Shown piece after piece: positions 15,652 to 26,100 of a stretch of 64,000 bases of DNA. The notes under the pieces were generated by a model. It was given only the letters and a program-made list of their open reading frames with translations. It searched no databases and was not told where the DNA came from. Positions within the stretch are counted from its first letter, which is position 1. Every line of letters begins with the position of its first letter. The DNA is taken from NCBI RefSeq assembly GCF_013387495.1, contig NZ_JABZEE010000003.1:31343-95342 (forward strand). The letters are read 5' to 3'. The position numbers were made by a program, and so were the translations under genes. The stretch is from Streptomyces sp. PKU-EA00015. Its GTDB lineage: Bacteria; Actinomycetota; Actinomycetes; Streptomycetales; Streptomycetaceae.

Positions 15652-18600
15652 CTATGCCGCGAGCTCGTAGAGCGTCATTCCGCCGACGGTGACCGAGGTG
15701 CCCACGGCCACCCCGCCGCCACCCCCTGTTCCTCCGAACAGGACGAGCGGAGCTCCGACGACGACCAGCGCTCTGCCCCACTCCGAGCTCCACCAGGGCT
15801 GACCGGGCACCGGCGGATTCGCCATGCCGGTGGCGGAGGGCTTGGGCTCGGGTGTCGACTGCGCCGACGGGCGGGACGTCGACGAGGCGTCCGGGCTCGG
15901 GCCGGGCCCCGGCGAGGGCGACGGCGTTCTCTTGCGCTTGGGATCGACTCCGTAGTAGCGCATGCCTTCGTAGGCGGTGTCCTTGTCGCTCCACACGGTG
16001 CCCGTACGGTCCTTGCCGAAAGCGAACTTCGCCGTGGCGAGTGCGGGCCCTCTGGCGACTCTGCGGGTGTCGCCCTTCGAGTCCAGGTGGTCCTCCAGCT
16101 TGTCGACGTAGCGCGTCAGCTGATCGGGGCCGTCCTCATAGGCGTACTTGTGCTTCTTCGCCGCCGCCTGGTCACCGGGCTTGGGCTTCTTGGAGGCCGT
16201 GGGCTTCACCTCCCAGATGTACACGGTGCCGTTGGACCAGAAGATGACATCGGCTCGTCCGTCGGCCCCGGATCCGTCGGCCTTGGCGCCGGGAATCTCG
16301 TTGGCCGCGTGACCTCCTCGGCCGACATCGACGGTGACGAAGCCCTCGACCCCGTACTTCTTCGCCCACGACGCCGCCGCGAAGCCGGTGGCGCAGACAG
16401 CCGCGTCGTGTGCCGTGGCCTGCCGGGAAAGGCAGTTGCCGAGGTTCGTCTTTCCCCCGTTGCGCTGGACGGGGGGCGCTCCGCCGCCGGCGTTCTGGTC
16501 GTTGCCGGTGTCACCACCGCCGCCACCACCGCCACCGCCGGTCGCCTGGTTGCCCAGCCATGAGCAGTAGCAGAGGAGAAGTCCCGTGGGGTCGCTCTTG
16601 CTGACCGGGCTGCTGTTGCCGTAAACGTATCCGTTCATCTGCAGCGGATCGGCCAGGTCGGTGATCGGATCCGCGGACAGGAAGCGGCCGGCGTTCTGGT
16701 CGTACTCGCGCGCACCGATGTGCGTCAGTCCGGTCGCCGCGTCGTCGATGCCGACGCCGAGGTAGCCGCGCTTGTTGGGCCAGGTCGTCGGCTTCGGGCC
16801 GCGGGCCTCGCCGTAGGGCTTGAACTCCCGGCGGGTGACCGGCTGGCTGCCGGACAGTTCGACCGAGGTGCCGGCCGTGCCGAGGTGGTCGGCGATCAGG
16901 ACATGGAGCTTGTGGCCGGTGGTGGCGCCGTTGAGGGCGGTACGGACGACGGTCGGCGCCCCGGGGTGCGCGTAGGACCGGGAGGCGCGCGTGATCTTTC
17001 CGGTGGCGTCGGTGGTCAGTTCGGTCTCGTCGAGGTGGAGGGTCGCACCGGTCGGCGAGTGCTCCAGCAGGCGGTTGCCTGCCGCGTCGTAGATGTAGGA
17101 CGTCTTGTTGCCGTCGTCGGTAATGGACTCCAGTTTGCTGTCGGGCGACCACTTCAGGGTCTGCGTCGTCGTCGGCAGGTCACGGACCTCGGTGTTGCCG
17201 GTGGCGTCGTAGGTGTAGGCACTGCCCTGGCCGGACGGTGTGGAGCCGACCCAGGCCAGTGTGTGCGGCTGCTGCACGACCGTCTCGACCGGACCGGTGC
17301 CCGTGACGGTCTTTCCGTAGCCGTAGACGTAGTCGACGTTCTTCGTCGCGTCCGCCGTGTTGTGCTCCGTCATCGTGGCGCGGTTGCCGAGCCAGTCGAA
17401 AGTGAACGACTGGCGGTACGCCGTGGCGCCGGTCGCCACGGTGCCCGCGGCGGGCGCCGCAGCGGCCAGACCGGCCGCGAGCGCCGGATCGGGCGCGTCT
17501 GCGTCGGACTCCGCGTCGGGGGCATCGGCGACCGGGCCGGAGGAGGGGGCCGCGTCGGTGCGGTGTCCCCATGTGGCGCCGCTCGCCGACTTGCAGCCGG
17601 TGCCGTTGCCCGCGGGCTCGATGCTGGACGTCCACGCGTTCACGAGCTCACCCAGCGCGTCGTAGGTGAAGCACTGGTTGTCCCAGACGGCGCCGGTCGC
17701 GCTGCTGAGCCTGCGGGCGTTGGAGGTGATGGTGCCGGAGGCGTCGTACGAGTAGTAGCTGTCGTTGATCGCGTGCGGGGAGGCGGTCTCCCGGTCGGTC
17801 ACCGTGCGCTGGAGCCGCCCGGTGTGCGCGTCGACGAAGTTGGTCGTCCAGACCCTGTAGGGCTGCGCTCCGGAGACCGTGCGCAGGACCTCGCCGTAGG
17901 GGGAGTACGTGGCGTCCGAGGTGTACCAGGCGAGCCCGGAGGTGGACTCCGCGAGCCCGTCGTCGTTGTAGCGGGTGATGACCTTCTCGCTCGCGAGGCC
18001 CCCCTTGGCGGGCATGGTCACCGACAGCGGGCGACCGGTGAGGCTGTAGCTGTACGAGTAGGCGTAGGTGCCCGAGACGCCGGCGGTCATCGTGTTCGCG
18101 GGGATCACGGTCTCGCGGCCGGTCGGCCGGTACCCGGCGTCGTAGCCGGTGACCCGGGTGATGTAGTCGCCGCCGGCGTCGTGCCGGATCGCGGCGACCG
18201 GCTGACCCAGTCCGCCCGGCAGGGTGTCGAAGGTGAACTCCTTGGCGGGCGCGGCGGTCGCGGATCCCTCCCGGACCGCGGTCACGCGGTCGAGGTCGTC
18301 GTACTGCGTGAAGGTGGACTGTTCGCGTGCGTTGGTGACCTTGACCGGGCGGTCGGCGTCGTCGTACTCGGTCCGCGTGGTCCCGGTGTCCGGATCCGTC
18401 GCGGCGGTGACGCGGCCCCGGGCGTCGTAGGTGTACGACCACACGTTGCCGGCCGGGTCGGTGACCTTCTCGCGGTTGCCGCGCTTGTCGTAGCTGTACG
18501 ACGTCACGCGCCGGCCGCTGTTGTCCGCGTTCGTGTAGTGTTGGACGGAGGTGACACGGCCCAGTGCGTCGGTGAAGGACTTGCTCGACGGGGTCGTGGA

Positions 18601-21600
18601 GCCGGGCGGGTCGACGAAGGTGCTCGTGTCGTAGTAGTAGGTGTGGGCGGCGTGCTTGAAGTGCTGCCCGTGGTAGGTGGACAGGCGCACCGGACGGCCG
18701 AGGCCGTCGTAGCGGGTCTTGGTCCAGTTGGGGATCAGCGTGTTCGACTTGGGCTCGAAGAGCTCGCCGGCCGGCTGGCCCTTGGCGAGGTAGCCACCGG
18801 TCTTCTCGTAGAGCAGACCGTGGTCGTTGTAGGTGGTGTCGACGATGATGCGGCCGGGTCCGTGCGCCTCCGACTGGCTCTGGACCTCGCGCATCAGACC
18901 GTCGTAGATCGTCACCTGGGTGGCGTAGGTGCCGTCGTCCTTCAAGGACTTCATCGTGACCGCGGCGGGCCGGGACGCGTCAGGCGTGGCGAGCGCCGCC
19001 TGGTAGCCGAACTCCACGTCCGGTGTCGGCGCTGTCGCCCGCGCCGCCGACCAGCCCTTGACCAGCCGGCCGAGACCGTCGTACTCGGTGCGCGAGACGC
19101 GGCCGTTGGGGTCCGTGACGGTGAGCGCGAGTGCGCGGCCCGGGTCGAACGTGGTGGTGGTGGCGTGCCCCTTCGCGTTGATCACCTTGGTGGAGGTGAC
19201 CGGCCCGCCGGTGTCACCGGGGGTGTACTGGGTCTCGGTGGTTCCGGCACCCGGCTTGGTCACGGTGCGCACGCGCCCCAGCGGGTCGTAGGACGTGCGG
19301 GTGACAACGGAGTGCGCCGTGCCGGCGCCGTTGATCTCCGCGACGCTGGTGGCGAGTCCCCGCGTGGGAGCGGTGCCGTACGCCAGGTCGTCGTAGGAGA
19401 TGCGCCGTGAGCCCTTGAGCTCGGTGGCGGGATCCGCGGTGGCGAACGCCGCGCAGCTGGTGGCGGTGGAGCGCTGCTCCTTGGGCAGCCCGATCAGCCA
19501 GTCCGCGGAGTTGTGCACATAGCTCGTGCGCGTGCAGCTGTGCTGGGAAAGGCTCTCACCGGTGCCGTTGGGCTTGACCACCATGGTTTCGACCTGCACC
19601 GGGAGACCGTAGGTGGCATCGACCTCGGTCAGCGTGCGCACCGCCTGCCAGCTGGTGCCGACCGTCTGTACGGCATCGATGCGCTTGATGCCTCCGCGGT
19701 GGGAGAGCAGCGGGGCGAGCGTGGTCCCGTCCTCGCCTTCGCGGGGGCGCGACGCGGTCTGCTCGGACCAGGGATAGTTAAGGGTGCGCTTGACGACCCG
19801 GCCGTCGGAGTTGGCGTAGGCGATGCTCTCGGCGGTCATGCCGGCGTACTGACGCGCGTCGTCCGCCACCAGGGTGAGGGTCCCGGTCGAGTCCTTCACC
19901 GCGCCGCCGACACCCTGGAAGTAGCGGGTGACGGCATACGACTGGGACTGCGGTTCACCGATCCGTGAGGAGGACTTGCTGCCCCGGGTGACGGCCACCT
20001 GCCGGTAGCCGCGCCAGTCGCTGTGGGTGCGCAGGGCCGCGCGCGTGAACTCGTCGTCGCTCTTGGACCAGGCCGGGTCCTTGTAGGCGTACGTCGTGTG
20101 AACCGGCTTGCCGTGCGAGGTGACGTTGTCCCTCTCGGTGACCGAGGCGACGACGTACTTGTTGAACCACGCCTTGGCGGGCGTCTTCTCCTCGCCGTCG
20201 GGGGACCAGCGCAGCGGGAAGCAGGTGGTGTTGTCCCTGCCCTTGTCCTCGGCCGGTTCCTTGGCGCATCCACCGGTGTACTCGACCTCGATCTCGCCGC
20301 CGTACTCGGTGGCGACGGTGCCGATACGGGGCCGGGTGAAGCCGGGCCGCTGGTCGCCGCTTCCGGTGGGGACGAGGTTGGGCAGCTGACGGTCCTTCAG
20401 GCGCGCGCGCAGCGGTGAGGAGGAGCCGACGGTGTAGTGGGCGAAGCTGACGCCGTCCTTGGACTGGACGGTGCCGGTGGTGGCCCCGGGCAAGTACCCG
20501 GTGCGGGTGATGGAGTTGAGCCACAGTCCCGGCGAGGTGTCGTACCAGTCCTCGGGGAACGACTGGTGCAGCGTGTAGGTGTCGACCTTCTGCAGCGTGG
20601 TCGCGCCGGGGCGCTGGGCGTAGGTGGTGACCGCGGACAGGCGCAGCCGCGTCCAGAACGACGGGAAGGCGGGGCAGAGCTTGGAGGTGGCCTTGCAGTT
20701 GAGGTTGCCTGGGCTGTCCCACCACGGCCGGTAGGCGCCCGGGTCGTCGGTCTTGTCGAAGTTGGCGCCGTCGCAGACGGTGGCCGACGCGAGGCAGCGC
20801 TGGGCGGCGACGAGGTCGATGCGGGCGGACGGCTTCGTCAGATCCGCAGCGCGCATGCCGTACTCGATGAAGTCCGGGTACGCCGCCCGGTCGTAGGCCT
20901 CGGGCGTCTTGAACTTCTTGCGCACCGCGTAGTGGTTCACGGACTGGTGCCAGTCGACGACCATCACGTTGCCGTGCACGTCGACGACCTTGTCCAGGCC
21001 CCAGCGCCAAGCCTGCTGCTTGCCCGCGCCGCAGCGGGAGTCGGCGTACGCGGCGGCGTGGCAGGGCTCCCCGGGGTGGTTGCCGAAGACCGGCACCGTG
21101 GAGACGGAGTCGGTGTCGGCATGACCGCCGCCGACCTTGTTGAGGCCGAAGTGGTACATGGTGCCGTCGGGTGTGGTGACGACCCAGTACTCGCCGTTGT
21201 TGTCACCGTTCTCGGCGCCCACCCGGTGTTCGACGCGGGTGCCGTCGTCGCGCATCGGCCGGTAGATCTCCGTGGCACCCTCGGGGTTGCTGCCGGTGAC
21301 CCTCACCAGCTCGGTCGTGCTGCCGGCGAGCGACATCACGGCGTTGTACGACACCCAGCACAGGTCGGGCGTCTTGTCCTTGGACGCCGTGTTGTTGGGC
21401 GTTCCGGCGTCGAGCGTCTTGCGGTCGTCCTCACAGTTGCGATAGCGGCGCTCGATGTGCCCGGGGTCGTAGTCCCACCCCTCGCCGATCCACGACGCCT
21501 GGGGCGACGACACGGCGGTGCGGCCGTCCACACTCTGCGAGTTGTAGTTGAAGACGACCTTGGGAGCCGGTCCGGCCGGGGCCGGCGGAACCGCGAGCGG

Positions 21601-22557
21601 ATACGACCAGGTGAACGCGCCGGACGAACCGCCTGCCTCCCACTTGCCGTTCGACGCAAGAGGTGTGGCCTTGAACGAGCCACCGGCACCGGCTCCGGAG
21701 TCGATGGCTCCGATCACCGCGCTGTCCCCTCCGGCGGTGACGGCCGCCGGGGTGCGGTAGGCCGCCTGCATCACCGACGGTCCGGTCTGCCCGGCCGCCG
21801 GAGCCGGGGCGGAGGCCGGGGTGACGGTTCCGTCGGCAGCCGTGTCGACGGTCGCGGTGATGGACTCGCTCGCCGTGTCGTTCGCCGTCTCCAGCTCGAC
21901 GTACTGCTGGCACGCCTCGTCGTCCGGTGTGGTCCGGTAGCACTCGGGGAACTGGACGAACCGCAGGCGGGACGCCCAGTCGGCGCCGTAGAGGTTCTTG
22001 AACTCGGAGTAGTCCAGCTTCACCGAGACGGGGACGGAGCCGCTCTCCGGAGCCTGCACGGTGACCACGGCACCGTCCACGCCCTGCGCCACGGACGCCG
22101 TGCGGTCGGTGATGGACACCTGCCATGTCCCGGTCGGCGCCGGCTGGTCCGGGGCCTGACCGAGACTGACCGGCAGGTCGTCCACCGGTGTGAGGGCCAC
22201 CGGCTCGGCGTCGGCGGCGGTCCCGAAGGACGCGGGGCTCACGGGCGAACCGAAGGTGACCGTGCCGGAGTCGGCGGGAGGCGCGGCGGTGGTGCCGGCG
22301 GGAGCCTGCGCCCGGTCCTCGGGCACGTCGACCTTCAGCGAGTCGAGACTCTTGTCGAAGATCTCACCGCTGACCGGCAGATCCTTCTCCAAAGGCTCCA
22401 GCGCCAGGGTCTCGCGGCCCTTCTCCGCCGTCGCGGGGTCGGGCGGGAGCGCCAGTGACTGGGTGGGCAGCAGGCCCACCAGCAGGGCCGCCCCCACAAA
22501 GGGCACGACCAGCAGCCGCGTTCTCAGGACGCGGGCACGGGAAAGTCGACCGAACAA
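15652..22557 (-). CDS. Secreted RHS/YD-repeat polymorphic toxin with PD-(D/E)XK-like C-terminus
   Basis: About 2301 residues from TTG 22557, which has a GGGGGGA ribosome site; GTG 22578 is an alternative. A signal peptide spans ~1-42 (FGRLSRARVLRTRLLVV...LLPTQSLA). Many YD repeats (YDALGR, YDGLGRL, YTYDARGR) fill the middle. The RHS core (RGYLGVGIDDAATGLTHIGA ... RFLSADPITD ... SKSDPTGL) ends near residue 1990, after which the sequence becomes variable: a glycine-rich linker, then a domain with D2103, E2116 and K2118 (ADVIFW...WEVKP), a PD-(D/E)XK nuclease-like pattern. It ends with a Pro/Ser linker and a glycine-rich hydrophobic tail. It is divergent from a VCBS protein and followed by the immunity candidate. 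It probably acts as a contact-dependent or secreted antibacterial toxin. Confidence 0.85.
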   Translation of the reverse strand: MFGRLSRARVLRTRLLVVPFVGAALLVGLLPTQSLALPPDPATAEKGRETLALEPLEKDLPVSGEIFDKSLDSLKVDVPEDRAQAPAGTTAAPPADSGTVTFGSPVSPASFGTAADAEPVALTPVDDLPVSLGQAPDQPAPTGTWQVSITDRTASVAQGVDGAVVTVQAPESGSVPVSVKLDYSEFKNLYGADWASRLRFVQFPECYRTTPDDEACQQYVELETANDTASESITATVDTAADGTVTPASAPAPAAGQTGPSVMQAAYRTPAAVTAGGDSAVIGAIDSGAGAGGSFKATPLASNGKWEAGGSSGAFTWSYPLAVPPAPAGPAPKVVFNYNSQSVDGRTAVSSPQASWIGEGWDYDPGHIERRYRNCEDDRKTLDAGTPNNTASKDKTPDLCWVSYNAVMSLAGSTTELVRVTGSNPEGATEIYRPMRDDGTRVEHRVGAENGDNNGEYWVVTTPDGTMYHFGLNKVGGGHADTDSVSTVPVFGNHPGEPCHAAAYADSRCGAGKQQAWRWGLDKVVDVHGNVMVVDWHQSVNHYAVRKKFKTPEAYDRAAYPDFIEYGMRAADLTKPSARIDLVAAQRCLASATVCDGANFDKTDDPGAYRPWWDSPGNLNCKATSKLCPAFPSFWTRLRLSAVTTYAQRPGATTLQKVDTYTLHQSFPEDWYDTSPGLWLNSITRTGYLPGATTGTVQSKDGVSFAHYTVGSSSPLRARLKDRQLPNLVPTGSGDQRPGFTRPRIGTVATEYGGEIEVEYTGGCAKEPAEDKGRDNTTCFPLRWSPDGEEKTPAKAWFNKYVVASVTERDNVTSHGKPVHTTYAYKDPAWSKSDDEFTRAALRTHSDWRGYRQVAVTRGSKSSSRIGEPQSQSYAVTRYFQGVGGAVKDSTGTLTLVADDARQYAGMTAESIAYANSDGRVVKRTLNYPWSEQTASRPREGEDGTTLAPLLSHRGGIKRIDAVQTVGTSWQAVRTLTEVDATYGLPVQVETMVVKPNGTGESLSQHSCTRTSYVHNSADWLIGLPKEQRSTATSCAAFATADPATELKGSRRISYDDLAYGTAPTRGLATSVAEINGAGTAHSVVTRTSYDPLGRVRTVTKPGAGTTETQYTPGDTGGPVTSTKVINAKGHATTTTFDPGRALALTVTDPNGRVSRTEYDGLGRLVKGWSAARATAPTPDVEFGYQAALATPDASRPAAVTMKSLKDDGTYATQVTIYDGLMREVQSQSEAHGPGRIIVDTTYNDHGLLYEKTGGYLAKGQPAGELFEPKSNTLIPNWTKTRYDGLGRPVRLSTYHGQHFKHAAHTYYYDTSTFVDPPGSTTPSSKSFTDALGRVTSVQHYTNADNSGRRVTSYSYDKRGNREKVTDPAGNVWSYTYDARGRVTAATDPDTGTTRTEYDDADRPVKVTNAREQSTFTQYDDLDRVTAVREGSATAAPAKEFTFDTLPGGLGQPVAAIRHDAGGDYITRVTGYDAGYRPTGRETVIPANTMTAGVSGTYAYSYSYSLTGRPLSVTMPAKGGLASEKVITRYNDDGLAESTSGLAWYTSDATYSPYGEVLRTVSGAQPYRVWTTNFVDAHTGRLQRTVTDRETASPHAINDSYYSYDASGTITSNARRLSSATGAVWDNQCFTYDALGELVNAWTSSIEPAGNGTGCKSASGATWGHRTDAAPSSGPVADAPDAESDADAPDPALAAGLAAAAPAAGTVATGATAYRQSFTFDWLGNRATMTEHNTADATKNVDYVYGYGKTVTGTGPVETVVQQPHTLAWVGSTPSGQGSAYTYDATGNTEVRDLPTTTQTLKWSPDSKLESITDDGNKTSYIYDAAGNRLLEHSPTGATLHLDETELTTDATGKITRASRSYAHPGAPTVVRTALNGATTGHKLHVLIADHLGTAGTSVELSGSQPVTRREFKPYGEARGPKPTTWPNKRGYLGVGIDDAATGLTHIGAREYDQNAGRFLSADPITDLADPLQMNGYVYGNSSPVSKSDPTGLLLCYCSWLGNQATGGGGGGGGGDTGNDQNAGGGAPPVQRNGGKTNLGNCLSRQATAHDAAVCATGFAAASWAKKYGVEGFVTVDVGRGGHAANEIPGAKADGSGADGRADVIFWSNGTVYIWEVKPTASKKPKPGDQAAAKKHKYAYEDGPDQLTRYVDKLEDHLDSKGDTRRVARGPALATAKFAFGKDRTGTVWSDKDTAYEGMRYYGVDPKRKRTPSPSPGPGPSPDASSTSRPSAQSTPEPKPSATGMANPPVPGQPWWSSEWGRALVVVGAPLVLFGGTGGGGGVAVGTSVTVGGMTLYELAA

Positions 22558-23103
22558 GACGAGGTCCCCCCGGACCACTCGGAGCGGGACCGGACGGACC
22601 TCGCATGATGGCGTATCAGACAGCGCAGATTGTGTGGGGACTCTGTGAACTCGCGCCACTGCCGACGACCGTATGTGATCATCGCCACGCCGCCAACCAG
22701 GGCTTTTACGTATGGGGCAGCCCAGATGCGGATGCTCGCACCCTTGGAGCGGATCTCCTCTGCGAGAGGGTGACATGCCTCAAGGTGGCTGAAAAACGCT
22801 CAAAGGCTCGTGACGGACGGGGTTTTTGGGCGCGATCTCCCGATGTGCCCTCGGCGGATCCCTCCCGCTGCACGCCCTTCCCCCGGCCACCCTCCGCGGA
22901 GCCACCGGACCCGGCCCCGGGGACGCCGCCCCCATGCGCGGGCGGCGCTCGCGTGACGAAGAACAGCTCATGGGCCATCATCAGCTCGCTTCGCCATGCC
23001 CGATTCGGATCGGGAAGATCCGCTGCGCATGGTCAGGCTCTGCATCCCCGGTGACGCCCGAACGGCGTGCGCCGGTTCCAGGGGGAAGGGGAACCGCCCA
23101 ACC
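22558..23103. other. Divergent promoter region of the RHS and VCBS genes
   Basis: 546 bases between two divergent secreted-protein genes. I see no convincing gene and no clear -10/-35 pair; CCCGAT (22999-23004) and ATCGGG (23009-23014) form a small inverted repeat. Promoters for both genes must lie here. Confidence 0.5.
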
Positions 23104-26100
23104 ATGACGCGCAATTGGCGCCGCACGCCCAGCCGTCGAGCAACAGCCGTGGTTGTCGCCACCGCTCTCGCCGCGACCGTGCTCGGCTACGCAGGCCTCG
23201 CCACGGACGACTCCGCCGGCCGCACCGACGCCGACCGGGGCCGGCACACCAGGCCGATCGGCGAGTCGGAGGCGATCTCCCAGGCGGTGAAGGCGGGCAA
23301 GCCCGTCGAGGTCACCGCGCTGCGGACTCCCCGGTCCACCACCTGGGCACGGCCCGACGGGCTCATGGCCAAGCACCTGTACTCCTCGCCCGTGCGGGCC
23401 GAGGTGGACGGCGTCTGGAAGGCCGTCGATCCTGACCTGCACCGCACCGCCGACGGCTGGGAGCCGAAGGCGACCAACACCCGGATGGTCTTCTCCGCGG
23501 GTTCGGGCTCGGAAAGGGAGGCCGACCGCGCCTCACGCGCCCAGGTGCGCCGAGTCTCCCTGGTGTCAGGGTCCGCCACAGCCGACGAGACCGCGACGCC
23601 CCTGGCGACCCTGTACGTGGACGGCTACACCATCCAGCTCACCTGGCCGGGCCCCGTCCCCACTCCCGTCATCGACGGCTCGCGCGCTCTCTACCCGGAG
23701 ATCTTCCCCGGAGCCGACCTGGTCCTGACCGCGGACGACGACGGCTTCGCCCAGCTCGTCGTGCTGAAAAACCGTCAGGCGGCGGCGGATCCGCGCGCGC
23801 AGACCCTGTCGTACGGCATCACGTCCGACGACCTCACCTTCCGCCTCGACCCGATCTCCGACATCGTGATCGCGGAGAGCGCCTACGGCGACGAGGTCGC
23901 GACCTCACCGACGCCGCTGATGTGGGACAGCAGCGGAGTCCCCGCGGTCACCGACAGCACCGTGGGGGCCAGCGCCCAGCCGACGGCGTCGGAGACGCCG
24001 GCCCCCTCGGAGACACCCGGGAGCACTCCGGAGGCAAGCCCAAGCCCCTCCGGGGAAGACCCGGTCGCGGCGGACGAGCAGACCGACCCGTACACCGAGG
24101 TCCTGCCCTCCGCCACCGACGGCGCGTACGTGGCGCCGTCGGAGTCACCACTGCCGTCCGCGCCACCGGAGCCGACAGCCTCACCGTCGCAGTCCGGGAC
24201 CCTCGGCCTGCCGTCCCTCGACGGCCCCTCGCCCGACTCGCGCGGCGAGCTCGTCGACGCCGACCTGACGGGGGAGAACTGGACCCTCACCCCCGACCAG
24301 GCATTCCTGGCCGACCCGGCCACCACGTACCCCGTCTTCATCGACCCGTCGGTCAAGAAGCACACCCAGAACTGGACCACCGCTTACAGCCGCCACCCCA
24401 ACGCCACCTTCTACAACGGCAAGGGCTTCAACAAGGGCGGAACCCACGAGGCCCGCGTCGGCTTCGAGTCCGACACATGGGGAACCTCCCGGTCGTACTT
24501 CAACATCGCCTTCGACAAGGACCTCAAGGGCGCCCAGATCACCAGCGCGAAGCTGCGCCTGCTGGAGACCTACGCATGGTCCTGCAGCGCCCGGTCGATG
24601 AGCGTGCACCTCACAGGACCGGTCAACGGGCGCACCAACTGGAAGAACGCGCCCAAGCTGCACGACGGCAACAAGTTCGCCACCAAGAGCTTCGCCCACG
24701 GCTACAAGTCCGGCTGCCGCGACGCCTACGAGACCTTCGACGTCCGCAAGGCCGCCCAGAAGCAGGCCGACCAGGGCAAGGACAGCATCACCTTCGGGCT
24801 GCGCGCCCGGGACGAGAACTCGCAGTACGCCTGGAAGAAGTTCCAGGCCAACGGAGAGAACGCCCCGGTCCTGGAGCTGGTGTACAACCGCAAGCCGAGC
24901 GCGCCCACCTCGCTCGACCTCGGTCCGGACGCGAAGTGCACCACCACCGAACCGTACGTCCGCATGGGCTCCGGCAGCCTGACGTTCACCGCGAAGGCGT
25001 CGGACAAGGACAAGAACCTGGACTACCTCGACTTCGACCTCTGGCCGACCGGCAAGCTGACCACCTCCGGTGACCTGCTCGGCTCCACCGGCAAGGTCTC
25101 CGTCGGCGGCGACACCGACACGGCGCTGCGCACCACCTCCGCCTTCTCGACGAGCAAACTCACCAACGGCACGCTCTACTCGTGGCGTGTGCGAGCCGTC
25201 GACGACGCCGGCGCCAGTTCCGCCTACTCGCCGTCGAGCACGCCGTGCCGTTTCGTCCTGGACACCGCGCCGCCCAAGCCGCCGAAGGTCAGCTCGACGG
25301 ACTTCCCGAACGCCGACGGCAGCGAGAACGGCTTCGGCAACGGGGCCGAGGACGCCAACTGGAGCACCAAGAAGTTCGGCACGCCCGGCTCGTTCACCGT
25401 GCGCGCACTGAACAGTGACGCGGTGCGCTACGAGTACGGCTTCAACTCGGCCAGCTACCCGTTCTCGCTGCCCCGAACGGCGGGCACGGACACCGCCGTC
25501 AGCGCGACCATCAGCAACGCCAAGCCTCCGACCGCCGGGCCCAACGTGCTGTACGTCCGGGCCGTCGACGGCGCGGGCAACGCCTCCGAGCCCACGAAGT
25601 ACTTCTTCTACGTCTCGCCCCGCGACCAGGCCGACGCACCAGGAGACTTCACCGGCGACAAACTCGCCGACCTCATGGTGATCACGGAGGGCGGCAACCT
25701 CTCGCTGTACCCGTCGCAGGCCACCAATGACCTTGTCAGGGGCAGCGGCGACCTGGACTACTCCATGTCCGGCGCGTACCGGGGCAACCCCGACAAGGAC
25801 CCGCAGGGAGACGACCTGCCCCCCTTCGTCGCCGCGCCCTCGGGGCACTTCAAGGGCGCCCTGATCACGCACAACGGTGACATCTACGGCGGTGACGGAC
25901 TCCAGGACCTGGTGGTCCGGGTCGGCGGAAAGCTCTGGGTCTATCCCGGAGACGGCTACGGCGCCGTCAACGTGGACAAGCGGCGGGAGATCCTTCTGCC
26001 CGCCGACGCGCCCAGCCCCGCCGATCTCACCCAGATCGTCGCGGCGGGCGACGCCACCGGGGACGGCCGGACCGACTTCTTCGCCACCGTCGGCGATGCG

